Shown here in pieces: positions 6,384 through 14,580 of a stretch of DNA of 64,000 nucleotides (position 1 is the stretch's first letter; each line of letters starts with the position of its first letter). The stretch covers positions 1 to 64,000 of the forward strand of contig CANNGN010000001.1 of NCBI GenBank assembly GCA_947504195.1, in the 5' to 3' direction. Both the position numbers and the translations under genes were made by a program. Under the pieces are notes generated by a model. That model saw nothing but the letters and a program-made list of their open reading frames with translations, was not told where the DNA came from and did not search any database. The stretch is from an uncultured Vibrio sp. Its GTDB lineage: Bacteria; Pseudomonadota; Gammaproteobacteria; Enterobacterales; Vibrionaceae.

Positions 6384-8495
6384 ATGGAAACTAGGACACA
6401 ATTTAAGCGCTCAATTTTATCTGTCGCACTTTTAAGTATTTTATCTACCCCTTCTTTTGCAGAAGAAACCCAACATGAAACCATTACCGTTTTAGGTCAA
6501 ACATATCGAAATACGGCAACAAAAACGGCATTAGAGCCAGAAGAAACACCACAAGGTATTACGGTTATTGAACAAGAACAACTTGAACAAAGAGGTGTAA
6601 AGTCTCTTGGACAAGCTCTTCGTTATGCTCCAGGTGTTACCGCCGAACAACGAGGTGGGGCAGTGACCTTATATGATACGTTTAATATTCGTGGTTTTGA
6701 CGTTTCTACAAACTACTATGATGGTATGGTTTTACCTTACCTCAATGGTTTTTTACCAATACAGATAGATCCAATTGCATTACAGCAAGTAGAAGTCTTT
6801 AAAGGACCGACCTCAGTTCTTTATGGCTCTATGCCACCGGGTGGCATGGTGAATATGATTGCGAAAACACCTCAATCAGAACCTCATACAGAAGTGAGTT
6901 TTTCTACAGGTTCTCGTAATTTAGTTGAAGCTTCAATTGATACCACAGGGCAGTTTGGTGATAGTGATTTCTCTTATCGATTTATTGGTAAGGCTCGAAC
7001 TCAAGACAGTCAAGCCGACTCGGTTGAAGAAGAGCGCTACTTAATTGCCCCTTCTGTCGATTGGCAGGTGTCTGAGCAAACCCTAATTAACTTTAATCTT
7101 TACTATCAAAATGATCCTGCGCTAGGAATGGACTCTTCTTTACCTGCTGTCGGTATGTTCATTGACCACCCACTAGGTTCTACTTCACCGTCTACTTTTA
7201 CTGGGGCTGATGATTGGAGTACGTTTGAACGTGAAGTGTTGATGCTTGGTTATAAAATAAACCATGATTTTAATAATGGTTGGACCTTTTTACAAAATGC
7301 TCGTTACATTGATGCATCAACATACCGAGAAGATACATATTACTACGACGGTGACTTTACTACTGGTGATATAGCCAATTACGCGTACAGTTTCGATGAA
7401 GATCTTCAAAGCGTTACTATCGATAATCAGCTTACTAAGTCAATTACGACAGGTAGCATTGAGCACAACCTATTATTTGGCTTTGATTATCAAAGTATGG
7501 AAGGCTCGGCAATTGATACAACATACTATGATAAGAGCTACGTAGTTAATATCTTTAATCCAAGCAATGACTACATAGATAGAAACAATATGGGTGTAGG
7601 GACGGTCTACAACAACCACACTGATGTAGAGCAGTTTGGTTTTTATGCTCAAGACCAGTTGAGAATTGATAACCTAGTACTCATTGCTGGTGGTCGCTAC
7701 GATAGTTATAAATCCGAGAATTATTATTATGGGGTCGACTTTGACGCTGACCATAGTAATTTCTCATACCGTGTCGGTGGCTTGTATGATCTAGGGAACG
7801 GTTTTTCACCTTTCATTAGTTACGCAACAAGCTTTGAACCTGCAGCCGGTGTAGATGTAAACGGAGATGGATTTGACCCTCAAATAGGTAAGCAGATCGA
7901 AGTTGGTTTGAAATATCTATCGATGGATATGTCTAAGCAATTTACGATGTCTTATTTCCACATTACGAAAGAAGACTACATTGTACCTGATCCTGAGGGT
8001 AACTATCCTGCAAGTGTTCAACTTGGTGAAGTTGTTTCCCAAGGTGCTGAATTTGAAGGACGCTGGTTTGCAACGGACAATTTAGATCTAGCCGCTTCGT
8101 ATACTTACATTGATATGGAAGTAACAGAAGATGTTGACTCAAGTCTAGTAGGAACGACACCGATTTATGTACCTACGCATGCAGCGAATCTATGGGCAAA
8201 CTATCACTTCTATACGGGTGCACTAGATGGTTTAAGAGTGGGCTCTGGTGTTCGTTATATGGGTGAAATGGAAGGTGATGCGACCAATTCAGTTCAAAAA
8301 GTTCCTTCTTATTCCCTTGTTGATTTGTCTCTTGGCTATGATTTAGGCAATGCTTCAGAGTCATTATCAGGCGCACAGGCTAACTTAGTTGTGAGTAACC
8401 TTTTTGATGAGGAATACTACACTTGTTATAGCCAAGCGTACTGTTGGTACGGTGCCGAGCAGTCTATTGAGTTTAACGTGAAGTATGAATTCTAA
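6384..8495 (+). CDS. TonB-dependent siderophore receptor
   Basis: This 703-aa outer-membrane receptor imports ferric siderophore using TonB energy. I start at ATG 6384 (GAGG at 6375-6378), which gives a clean signal peptide cleaved after SILSTPSFA. A TonB box (ETITVLG) follows. Next come the plug domain (EETPQGITVIEQEQL..., GPTSVLYGSMPPGGMVNMIAK at about 45-160) and the 22-strand barrel, ending in the expected aromatic F (EFNVKYEF). The plug signature GVKSLGQALRYAPGV places it in the FhuE/FpvA hydroxamate-type siderophore group; the exact ligand is unknown. The nearby FhuF reductase and FecBCD-type importer complete the route. A rho-independent terminator follows. Confidence 0.93.
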   Translation: METRTQFKRSILSVALLSILSTPSFAEETQHETITVLGQTYRNTATKTALEPEETPQGITVIEQEQLEQRGVKSLGQALRYAPGVTAEQRGGAVTLYDTFNIRGFDVSTNYYDGMVLPYLNGFLPIQIDPIALQQVEVFKGPTSVLYGSMPPGGMVNMIAKTPQSEPHTEVSFSTGSRNLVEASIDTTGQFGDSDFSYRFIGKARTQDSQADSVEEERYLIAPSVDWQVSEQTLINFNLYYQNDPALGMDSSLPAVGMFIDHPLGSTSPSTFTGADDWSTFEREVLMLGYKINHDFNNGWTFLQNARYIDASTYREDTYYYDGDFTTGDIANYAYSFDEDLQSVTIDNQLTKSITTGSIEHNLLFGFDYQSMEGSAIDTTYYDKSYVVNIFNPSNDYIDRNNMGVGTVYNNHTDVEQFGFYAQDQLRIDNLVLIAGGRYDSYKSENYYYGVDFDADHSNFSYRVGGLYDLGNGFSPFISYATSFEPAAGVDVNGDGFDPQIGKQIEVGLKYLSMDMSKQFTMSYFHITKEDYIVPDPEGNYPASVQLGEVVSQGAEFEGRWFATDNLDLAASYTYIDMEVTEDVDSSLVGTTPIYVPTHAANLWANYHFYTGALDGLRVGSGVRYMGEMEGDATNSVQKVPSYSLVDLSLGYDLGNASESLSGAQANLVVSNLFDEEYYTCYSQAYCWYGAEQSIEFNVKYEF

Positions 8496-8517
8496 TTCAA
8501 CACCTGTTTAGTCATAG

Positions 8518-8546
8518 AGCAGCCAATACACTTGGCTGCTTTTTTA
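8518..8546 (+). terminator. Rho-independent terminator after receptor gene
   Basis: A nine-base stem AGCAGCCAA (8518-8526) pairs with TTGGCTGCT (8532-8540) around a five-base loop, followed by a run of T to 8546. Confidence 0.9.
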
Positions 8547-8599
8547 CGTTTTATTCAAAAAAGCGCTTGGCGCATCTCTTCTTGGGTCATGATCGACTC

Positions 8600-8656
8600 G
8601 TATTGCCATCCTAACGCCGTCGGTGGTTGTGCCACATCCGATGCTTGTGTAACCAC
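8600..8656 (-). repeat. Dispersed repeat A, copy 2
   Basis: This is the second copy of the block at 1128-1183. On the reverse strand it is open through VVTQASDVAQPPTALGWQY and on to a stop near 8547, giving a tail of about 33 residues ending MTQEEMRQALF. It lies between the receptor terminator and the agmatine deiminase stop, where no gene is otherwise expected. Confidence 0.6.
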
Positions 8657-8681
8657 TTCCTAAATTAGGTGTATCGTATAG

Positions 8682-9770
8682 CTATCTAGGCACCTGTTGA
8701 GTAATACAATGGATATTGCCGCCACCTAATAAAATCTCACGTGCTTTAATACCAACAACGTCATGGTCGGGAAAGGCAGTTTCTAGTATCGTTTTTGCGG
8801 CTTCGTCAAACTTGTCGTCTAGCTTAGGGAAAATAACTTGACCGTTACTGATTAAAAAGTTGGCATATGATGCCGCGAGACGTTCTCCTGATTTGCGCTC
8901 CATTCCAGCACTTTGAACAATTCCCGCAGCTTCGCTTTTGGTTAAAAATAGCGGTCCTGGCATTGGCAATTTATGTACCTTAATCGTTCGGCCTCTGGCA
9001 TCGCGTTGAGTGGTTAGAGCATTCAATGCTTCATGGCTAATGGCATATTGAGGATCGTTCGGGTCGTCACACCAAGTCAGCATGACTTCACCAGGCTTAA
9101 CAACATGCATAATATTGTCAATGTGTCCGTTAGTTTCATCATTATATAGTCCACGTGGCAGCCAGATGACTTTTTCAACATTCAGATATTGGCAAAGTAA
9201 ATGCTCAATTTGTTGCTTTGACAACTCAGGGTTACGACTAGGGTGCAATAGGCATTCTTCTGTCGTATAAACGGTACCATTTCCATCACAATGAATAGAG
9301 CCACCTTCTAAAACAAGAGGTGCCTGGTAGAGATCATCTTTAGTGATCTCTAACATCTTTCCAGCCACAGCATTATCGAAATTCCATGGGAAATACAGTC
9401 CATCAACGAGTCCTCCCCATGCGTTAAATTCCCAACTAATACCTCGACGCTCGCCATTTTCACTGACTACGTAGGTCGCACCAATGTCTCTCATCCAGCT
9501 ATCATTGTATTCCATTTCAATAATTGTGATTTGAGAAGGTAACTGGGTACGGGCGTTGGTCAATTGATCATGTGGAACAAGCATAATGACTGAAGTCGCT
9601 TTTGCTATCGCAATTGCAGTCTCTACAAAGGCTTTCTGAGCAGGCTTTCCATTTAAGCGCCAGTTGTCGCTTCGAGTTGGCCATGCCATCCATATTTCGC
9701 TGTGTGCTTCGTTCTCTCCAGGCATGCGAAAATTATCACTTGCTGGGAATGATTCTATCAAGTTGCTCAC
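8682..9770 (-). CDS. aguA: Agmatine deiminase
   Basis: This 362-aa enzyme hydrolyses agmatine to N-carbamoylputrescine and ammonia, the first step of arginine-derived putrescine synthesis or agmatine catabolism. It is a peptidylarginine-deiminase-fold protein with the expected motifs: WMAWP near the N terminus, the NDSWMRDIG substrate loop, the LEGGSIHCDGNG metal/substrate turn, NGHIDN (catalytic His/Asp), and the C-terminal GGGNIHCITQQVP with the nucleophilic Cys. Length matches the family. The usual partner N-carbamoylputrescine amidase (aguB) is not adjacent. Instead the gene is flanked on both sides by dispersed repeats A and C, so it may sit in an inserted block. Confidence 0.95.
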   Translation of the reverse strand: MSNLIESFPASDNFRMPGENEAHSEIWMAWPTRSDNWRLNGKPAQKAFVETAIAIAKATSVIMLVPHDQLTNARTQLPSQITIIEMEYNDSWMRDIGATYVVSENGERRGISWEFNAWGGLVDGLYFPWNFDNAVAGKMLEITKDDLYQAPLVLEGGSIHCDGNGTVYTTEECLLHPSRNPELSKQQIEHLLCQYLNVEKVIWLPRGLYNDETNGHIDNIMHVVKPGEVMLTWCDDPNDPQYAISHEALNALTTQRDARGRTIKVHKLPMPGPLFLTKSEAAGIVQSAGMERKSGERLAASYANFLISNGQVIFPKLDDKFDEAAKTILETAFPDHDVVGIKAREILLGGGNIHCITQQVPR

Positions 9771-9820
9771 GTCATGCTCCTCGGTTTTCGTTTACCCCGT
9801 TCTTTAATTGGTCATCTAGT

Positions 9821-9898
9821 GTTAACAAGTTTCTGAATACGGCGTTGGTATGACTCCCCACATCAAGTAGAATACAATAATTTCGGCCTAATTCCTTC
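9821..9898 (+). repeat. Dispersed repeat C, copy 2
   Basis: This matches 4821-4900. The repeat lies in the gap upstream of aguA and downstream of nothing else, so it separates aguA from the FMN reductase gene. Confidence 0.7.
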
Positions 9899-9947
9899 TT
9901 AGTAAGGATTCATGGTATCTATGTTTTTCTCATGGTAATGGTGTTCA

Positions 9948-10478
9948 ATGAAAAGAGTTAAGTTTTTCGCATTATCAGGGAGCCTTCGAAAAGGTTCCTA
10001 TAATTCAGCAGCTTTAAAGTCATTAGTAAAGACCTCCCCAGATCATATTGATATTGTAATTGGTGATATTAGCCAGTTACCTTTGTTTAATCCTGATTTG
10101 GAGTGTGAAGCAATTCCTGCACTCGATGAAATTAAATCTCAACTTAAATTTTCAGCGGGAATAATTATATCCAGCCCAGAATATGCTCATGGCATTAGTG
10201 CGCCAATGAAAAATGCATTAGATTGGTTAGTCAGTAGCTATGAGTTCTCTGATATTCCGATTATGTTAATCAATACTTCGCCACGCGCTATCCATGCAAT
10301 AGAGTCTTTAAAAGAAGTATTAACGACAATGTCAGGAATTATCATTGAGAGCGCTTATGTTTCAGTTCCATTATTAGGCACCGATTTAGTCGACGGGGAT
10401 ATTGACAAAGATAGCGAGTGCCATTCTATGTTGAACAACGGTCTGGCACGTTTTTACAGTGAAGTTGTAAAAACATAA
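9948..10478 (+). CDS. NAD(P)H-dependent FMN reductase family protein
   Basis: This 176-aa flavodoxin-like protein would reduce FMN or a quinone/chromate-type acceptor with NAD(P)H. The FMN phosphate-binding loop SGSLRKGSYNSAAL is at residues 10-23, and the second flavin-contact motif SPEYAHGISAPMKNALDWL is at about 78-96. These are the two hallmarks of the YieF/ArsH-like FMN_red family. It is a single-domain, soluble, probably dimeric enzyme. It is flanked by repeat C upstream and converges on the iron ABC operon. A role in reductive iron release is possible but only suggested by position. Confidence 0.88.
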   Translation: MKRVKFFALSGSLRKGSYNSAALKSLVKTSPDHIDIVIGDISQLPLFNPDLECEAIPALDEIKSQLKFSAGIIISSPEYAHGISAPMKNALDWLVSSYEFSDIPIMLINTSPRAIHAIESLKEVLTTMSGIIIESAYVSVPLLGTDLVDGDIDKDSECHSMLNNGLARFYSEVVKT

Positions 10479-10612
10479 TACATAGACTCTCTATTAAAAC
10501 CTTCTCTTCCCCCCCCTTTAGTGCGGAGTTTTGATTGAGTGCTCGACTATTTATGTTATGCGAGAGGTAAGTTCGGCGAAATTACGGAGCTTTATGTTAA
10601 GCCCAAGTGAAG
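10479..10612. other. Convergent intergenic spacer
   Basis: The spacer between the FMN reductase and the iron-transport ATPase contains a C9 tract near 10510 and a gctttatgttaagccc sequence whose GTTAAGC fits an attC R' core. I see no clear terminator hairpin for either gene and no open frame of interest. Confidence 0.4.
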
Positions 10613-11410
10613 TTATGCCATGGCGCGCTGCATCTCTTCTCGTAATAATTCGGCATCCAAGTAAAGCTGACCTTTGCTCCCATGTTCTAACGTTGTTTTC
10701 ACCTTATAGGCTTCTCCCAGTTCTGGCATGGCTAAAACGTCGAGGGCGTCACCTTGAGTTTGTATCACGCCTTTATTCAGCAACATAATTTGGTCGCAAA
10801 ATTTGGCGGCTAAATTCACATCATGCAGTGCTGCGATGGTTATGAAGTTTCTCTCTATGGTCAGTTTCTTGATCACCGTTAAAATGGACAGTTGGTGGTG
10901 CAAATCCAATGCGCTTGTTGGTTCATCCAGTAAAATGACTTTCGGGTTTACCACTAAGATACGCGCTAACGCCACGAGTTGTTTTTGACCACCACTGAGT
11001 TCGCTGATGTTTTTTTTAGCCAGATGTTCGATATTGAGCAAGCTTAAAACCTGCGCTACTTGCTTTATGTCATCGGGTTTTACTCGCCAGCCAGAGTTTT
11101 GTTTAAACGACACCAACACCGACTCAAATACCGATAATGCCAAACTGCTATAAAACGACTGTGGCAAATAGATCACGTCTCGGGCGCGTTGTATTTTTGA
11201 ATAGGTTTTAAGCTCTTTTCCGTCCAAGAATACTTCGCCAGACTGCGTTTTAATTAAGCCAGCGATCGATTTAAACAAGGTCGATTTCCCGGCAGCATTA
11301 GCCCCTAATAAAGCGGTAAAACTGCCTTTTTCTAACGGAGAGATATTTAAGCTTTTGAGCACGTTATGAGCGTCATAACCGACGCTTAAATTAGAAACGG
11401 ATAAACTCAT
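10613..11410 (-). CDS. Iron-siderophore ABC transporter ATPase
   Basis: This 265-aa ATP-binding subunit of an FecE/FhuC-type importer powers uptake across the inner membrane. Walker A is GANAAGKST (about residues 36-44), the Q-loop lies in YLPQSF, the signature is LSGGQKQLVALAR, Walker B is VILLDEPTSALD, and the switch histidine is in ALHDVN. The start codon overlaps the permease stop by four bases (ATGA), so the two are translationally coupled. It is the last gene of the operon running from 13829. Specificity is set by the binding protein and cannot be read from this subunit. Confidence 0.93.
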   Translation of the reverse strand: MSLSVSNLSVGYDAHNVLKSLNISPLEKGSFTALLGANAAGKSTLFKSIAGLIKTQSGEVFLDGKELKTYSKIQRARDVIYLPQSFYSSLALSVFESVLVSFKQNSGWRVKPDDIKQVAQVLSLLNIEHLAKKNISELSGGQKQLVALARILVVNPKVILLDEPTSALDLHHQLSILTVIKKLTIERNFITIAALHDVNLAAKFCDQIMLLNKGVIQTQGDALDVLAMPELGEAYKVKTTLEHGSKGQLYLDAELLREEMQRAMA

Positions 11411-12528
11411 ATCGATTGCTCCTTGGAGTGTTTTAAAATAATGGTTAAGAACACAGGGACACCAATTAACGCGGTGATGATACCGATTGGGTAAATGATA
11501 CCTGGAGTAATGGATTTGCTGACAATCGAAGTGACACTTAACATCAGTGCGCCAAGTAAAGCAGAAAGAGGAATAAAGTAACGCTGGTTTTCACCGACCA
11601 ACAATCGTGCAATATGTGGCCCAACGAGTCCGACAAAACCAATTGTCCCGACAAACGCCACTGCGGTCGCCGCCAATAATGAAATGCAAATCAGGATTTC
11701 AACGCGTAATCGAGCAATATCGATCCCCATACTGAGGGCGCTTTCTTCACCTAATCGTAAAGCCGTTAATTGCCATGTTCGCATCATACAAAATGGCATT
11801 ACGGCACATAATAAAGCGGATCCCCAAAAGCTCTGTAACCAACTGGCACGATTTAAAGAGCCCAACATCCAAAAGACGATGCGCTGTAATTGTGTTTCAG
11901 ATGCGCCGTATTGCATCATCGCCAGCATCGCATTAAACGCAAAGAAGATCGCTATGCCAAACAATATGATGGTTTGAGTGCCAACACCTTTTAAACGCAT
12001 GAGTAGCAAGAGCAATCCGCATGTTCCGAGTGCGAAAACAAAGGCATTTAGCGTGACTAAAAAGGAACCAATATTGGCCGCGAAACCCACGCCTGAGACA
12101 ATGGCTAATGCCGCGCCAAAGCTTGCCGCAGAAGAGACGCCAAGCGTAAAAGGCTCGGCGAGAGGATTGTTTAGCAAGGTCTGCATGAGAGCCCCCGAAA
12201 TCCCTAACATGGCACCCACAATAACGGCGGTCACGGCGATAGGAAGACGGTAATCCCAAATAATGACGTCAAGTTTAACCCCGTGAGATGAACGGTCTAA
12301 CAGAACATCAAGAACGGTAGATAGTGAAAAATTACCTGGGCCAATACTGACATCAATAATCAGGCTCGCCACTAATAAAGCAACGACCAATACTAGCATT
12401 TGAACCTTTTTCGCTTCACTGGCGACAAAGCCATGAATGAGGTCATTTTGCTTCTTCAATACATACGGTGCGATATCGGTATCGGTTGTGGCGTGTAATT
12501 CTTTCAAATCTTGGGTATTACTGGTCAT
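11407..12528 (-). CDS. FecCD-family iron-siderophore permease
   Basis: This 373-aa inner-membrane permease of the FecCD (BtuC-like) family has an N-terminal cytoplasmic tail of about 40 residues followed by about ten helices. Family motifs include SIGPGNFSL, RLPIAVTAVIVGAMLGISGALMQ split over two helices, NPLAEPFTLGVSSAA, and the coupling-helix region GFVGLVGPHIAR. It would homodimerise and dock with the ATPase encoded directly downstream. The long hydrophilic N-terminus (QDLKELHATTDTD...) is somewhat unusual. A gap of 164 bp holding a large hairpin separates it from the binding protein gene. Confidence 0.93.
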   Translation of the reverse strand: MTSNTQDLKELHATTDTDIAPYVLKKQNDLIHGFVASEAKKVQMLVLVVALLVASLIIDVSIGPGNFSLSTVLDVLLDRSSHGVKLDVIIWDYRLPIAVTAVIVGAMLGISGALMQTLLNNPLAEPFTLGVSSAASFGAALAIVSGVGFAANIGSFLVTLNAFVFALGTCGLLLLLMRLKGVGTQTIILFGIAIFFAFNAMLAMMQYGASETQLQRIVFWMLGSLNRASWLQSFWGSALLCAVMPFCMMRTWQLTALRLGEESALSMGIDIARLRVEILICISLLAATAVAFVGTIGFVGLVGPHIARLLVGENQRYFIPLSALLGALMLSVTSIVSKSITPGIIYPIGIITALIGVPVFLTIILKHSKEQSI

Positions 12529-12627
12529 AAAACCAACCTAACTATAAAAAGAGTAAACATTAAGAGGGCACTTAATCTTGAGTAAAAAGAGGATTCAGGA
12601 GGTTTATTTCACTTAAATACTCCTAAA

Positions 12628-12672
12628 AGGTTTTCTTTCTAATGCCGATAAGCGGCAGAGGAAAGAAAACCT
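12628..12672. promoter_or_regulatory. Large intercistronic hairpin
   Basis: A perfect 12-bp inverted repeat, AGGTTTTCTTTC (12628-12639) and GAAAGAAAACCT (12661-12672), encloses a second stem TGCCG/CGGCA (12643-12647 and 12653-12657). It starts 21 bases after the binding-protein stop on the transcribed (minus) strand and is followed by only four T residues. That suits a partial terminator or 3'-end-protecting structure that leaves more mRNA for the binding protein than for the permease. Confidence 0.7.
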
Positions 12673-12692
12673 ATTTGAGTCATATAAACGAA

Positions 12693-13829
12693 CTATTTAA
12701 GTTTGTGCCAAAACACACCGCTGAAGTCGATAGGAAGAAAACGGTCGTGCAATTCAATGAAGTTGGCCGTTGTATCAAGGTCTTTAAAGTCTTCTGGGTA
12801 AAACCACTTTGCAAATGTTTGCAATGCAATGAAATGGTATGGGCTGTTATAAAACTGGTGGTACATAGAATAGAAATGTTTAGACTTAACGGCTTCTAGT
12901 TCTGGCCAGCCTTTACGATCAGCAAGTGCTTGTAGACGTTCTTGAGCGAGTTCAGATGTTGCTTCGTAACCGAGTAATACTGCTTGAGTATTTGGGTTCG
13001 CTTCTGCCCAGTTCGCGCCTGTGCCAATGATGTAATCCAGTTTGTCGCTGAAGATAACCTCAGGGTTTACCGATCCACTAAAACCAGAAATCTTGCGGCT
13101 TCCCCAATTGATACCGCCTGCTTCATCAACCAAGCGACCTAGATTTGCAGCGCCAAATGTACTGCAACATTTATCAGGGTTGTAGCCCGCCGCCCGTTCA
13201 ATGAAAACGATAGGGCGCTCTTCTGGTTGTTTCGCTAATACAACTGAGCTTACAACACGCATTTGTTCCACATAGTAATCGATGAATTCATTGGCTTCTT
13301 TTTCCCGGTTTAGAACTTTACCGAGCATTAATAAGCTTGGAACCGTGTTTTGAGTAGGTCTTTGACGGAAGTCGACAAAGACGACTTTAATGCCTGCTTT
13401 TTCAAGTTTTGTTAACAAGCCGCTTTCTTGTGCTTTTAATAAATTACCCAAGTTAAGAATAAATAAATCAGTATCAAGTGTGATGATCTTTTCTAAGCTG
13501 TAGTCGCCAGTGTAAGGACTTCCCAAATTTGCAATGTTAGCGATCTGAGGAAAAGCTTTTAAATATTTACGATACGCATCAGGGTCATATTGGATTAAAT
13601 CGTCTTTCCAACCCACCACTCTCTCTAATGGATTCTCTTTGTCTAATAATGCCAACGAGTAGGTTAAACGGCCTTCACCCAAGACGATGTTGTCAATTTT
13701 TTCTGGGTCTAGGCTTACTTTACGACCTGCGATATCCGTCACTTGAATGACGTCCGCTGAAGCACTAAAAGCAACAGATAAGAAAATAGGCGCAACTAAC
13801 TTTGTTATAAATGAACGATTCAAATTCAT
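12693..13829 (-). CDS. Periplasmic iron-siderophore binding protein
   Basis: This 378-aa class III (FecB/TroA-like) substrate-binding protein has a signal peptide ending at about FLSVAFSASA and no lipobox. The mature start VIQVTDIAGRKVSLD is the classic first strand of this family. The two lobes are linked by a long helix; IVLGEGRLTYSL, LDTDLFILNLGN and YNPDKCCSTFGAANLGRLVDEAGG belong to the ligand face. A CC pair is unusual but family-compatible. It is the first gene of an operon with a FecCD permease and ATPase, behind a Fur-box-like site, so iron-repressed uptake of a ferric siderophore or chelate is likely. Confidence 0.9.
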   Translation of the reverse strand: MNLNRSFITKLVAPIFLSVAFSASADVIQVTDIAGRKVSLDPEKIDNIVLGEGRLTYSLALLDKENPLERVVGWKDDLIQYDPDAYRKYLKAFPQIANIANLGSPYTGDYSLEKIITLDTDLFILNLGNLLKAQESGLLTKLEKAGIKVVFVDFRQRPTQNTVPSLLMLGKVLNREKEANEFIDYYVEQMRVVSSVVLAKQPEERPIVFIERAAGYNPDKCCSTFGAANLGRLVDEAGGINWGSRKISGFSGSVNPEVIFSDKLDYIIGTGANWAEANPNTQAVLLGYEATSELAQERLQALADRKGWPELEAVKSKHFYSMYHQFYNSPYHFIALQTFAKWFYPEDFKDLDTTANFIELHDRFLPIDFSGVFWHKLK

Positions 13830-13892
13830 CTTCTCTTTCCTTAGATAGGTAATTTGGAAAGGAGTTTACAGAGGCAATGTTATTTTGTAAAT

Positions 13893-13915
13893 AGAAATGA
13901 GAATCATAATCATTT
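13893..13915 (-). promoter_or_regulatory. Fur-box-like operator of the iron ABC operon
   Basis: The sequence agaaatgagaatcataatcattt holds overlapping Fur hexamers (ATGAGAATCAT and ATAATCATT) and matches the 19-bp consensus at 14 positions. It lies 64-86 bp upstream of the binding-protein start, where a repressor would cover the promoter. Confidence 0.75.
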
Positions 13916-13955
13916 ATGTTTGTTTTTTTGGGACTTAGATATCTAACCATCATAG

Positions 13956-14071
13956 GGGGATTGGTATGACTCCCAATATCAAGTAATTTCAACGAGTTTT
14001 TATAGGTATCTAGTCCGATGAAAAGTATGTTAAGTTTTGCCATTCTGATCGCCAGTTTTGAGTTTCGTTAA
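13956..14071. repeat. Partial repeat C joined to repeat B, copy 2
   Basis: 13956-13990 matches repeat C (ttggtatgactccc...atcaagta). After 26 bp it is followed by repeat B at 14017-14071 (gatgaaaagtatgttaag...gagtttcgttaac). The two units that are separate elsewhere in the window are adjacent here, between the iron operon promoter and the CHMI-like gene. Confidence 0.6.
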
Positions 14072-14119
14072 CTTGTTTTAAAGCTGATCATGGAAATATG
14101 CACTCAGGAGTTCATTCGT

Positions 14120-14476
14120 ATGCCACATGTAGAAATTAAATATTCTGACAACTTGGATATAGACACGAAAGAAGTGTTTGATGTCATTGAAAAAATTATT
14201 AATAAAAAAGATTCCAGTGCCGGGGTATGTAAATCTAGAGCTTATCCTTGCTCGGAATATAAATATTCCCACATTCTCATTACAATATCGCTGCTCACTA
14301 AACCTCATAGAGATGAAGAGTTCACGCTAACGTTAAGTCGAGAGCTAGAAGAGTCGATAAAACGGCACCTTAAACAAAGTGTCTATTTTTCACTAGATAT
14401 CGAATATAGCCTAGCGTATTACACCACGAATGTTCATCTCGTGGATGGCGATACGTTGGAAGAAATGACGAGATAA
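14120..14476 (+). CDS. 5-carboxymethyl-2-hydroxymuconate isomerase-like tautomerase
   Basis: This 118-aa member of the CHMI branch of the tautomerase superfamily would use the N-terminal proline (Pro2 of MPHVEIKYS) as catalytic base for keto-enol isomerisation. I choose ATG 14120 because it exposes this Pro and has AGGAG nine bases upstream; a longer frame from 14090 would bury it. The family pattern is visible: SDNL near 10, the Arg of KSRAYP near 48, then HILITISLLTKPHRDEE and a late YSLAYYTTNVHLVD strand. No other homoprotocatechuate genes are present. It probably acts as a general tautomerase rather than in that pathway. Confidence 0.75.
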   Translation: MPHVEIKYSDNLDIDTKEVFDVIEKIINKKDSSAGVCKSRAYPCSEYKYSHILITISLLTKPHRDEEFTLTLSRELEESIKRHLKQSVYFSLDIEYSLAYYTTNVHLVDGDTLEEMTR

Positions 14477-14580
14477 ATTTAAAAAAATTGAAGGTATCCA
14501 TTTCACTGGCTGAAGACCAAAAACCACTGCGTGTTTATCGGTTAGGTGATGTTAGGCGTTCTACGGAGAAAAAGTTGTTG

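Noticed and set aside
13765-14043. Minus-strand frame of 92 codons across the Fur box
   Set aside because: Overlaps the start of the binding-protein gene in another frame and the repeat C/B block; random.
14090-14119. Upstream start for the CHMI-like gene
   Set aside because: Would hide the catalytic N-terminal proline; the ATG at 14120 has the better ribosome site.
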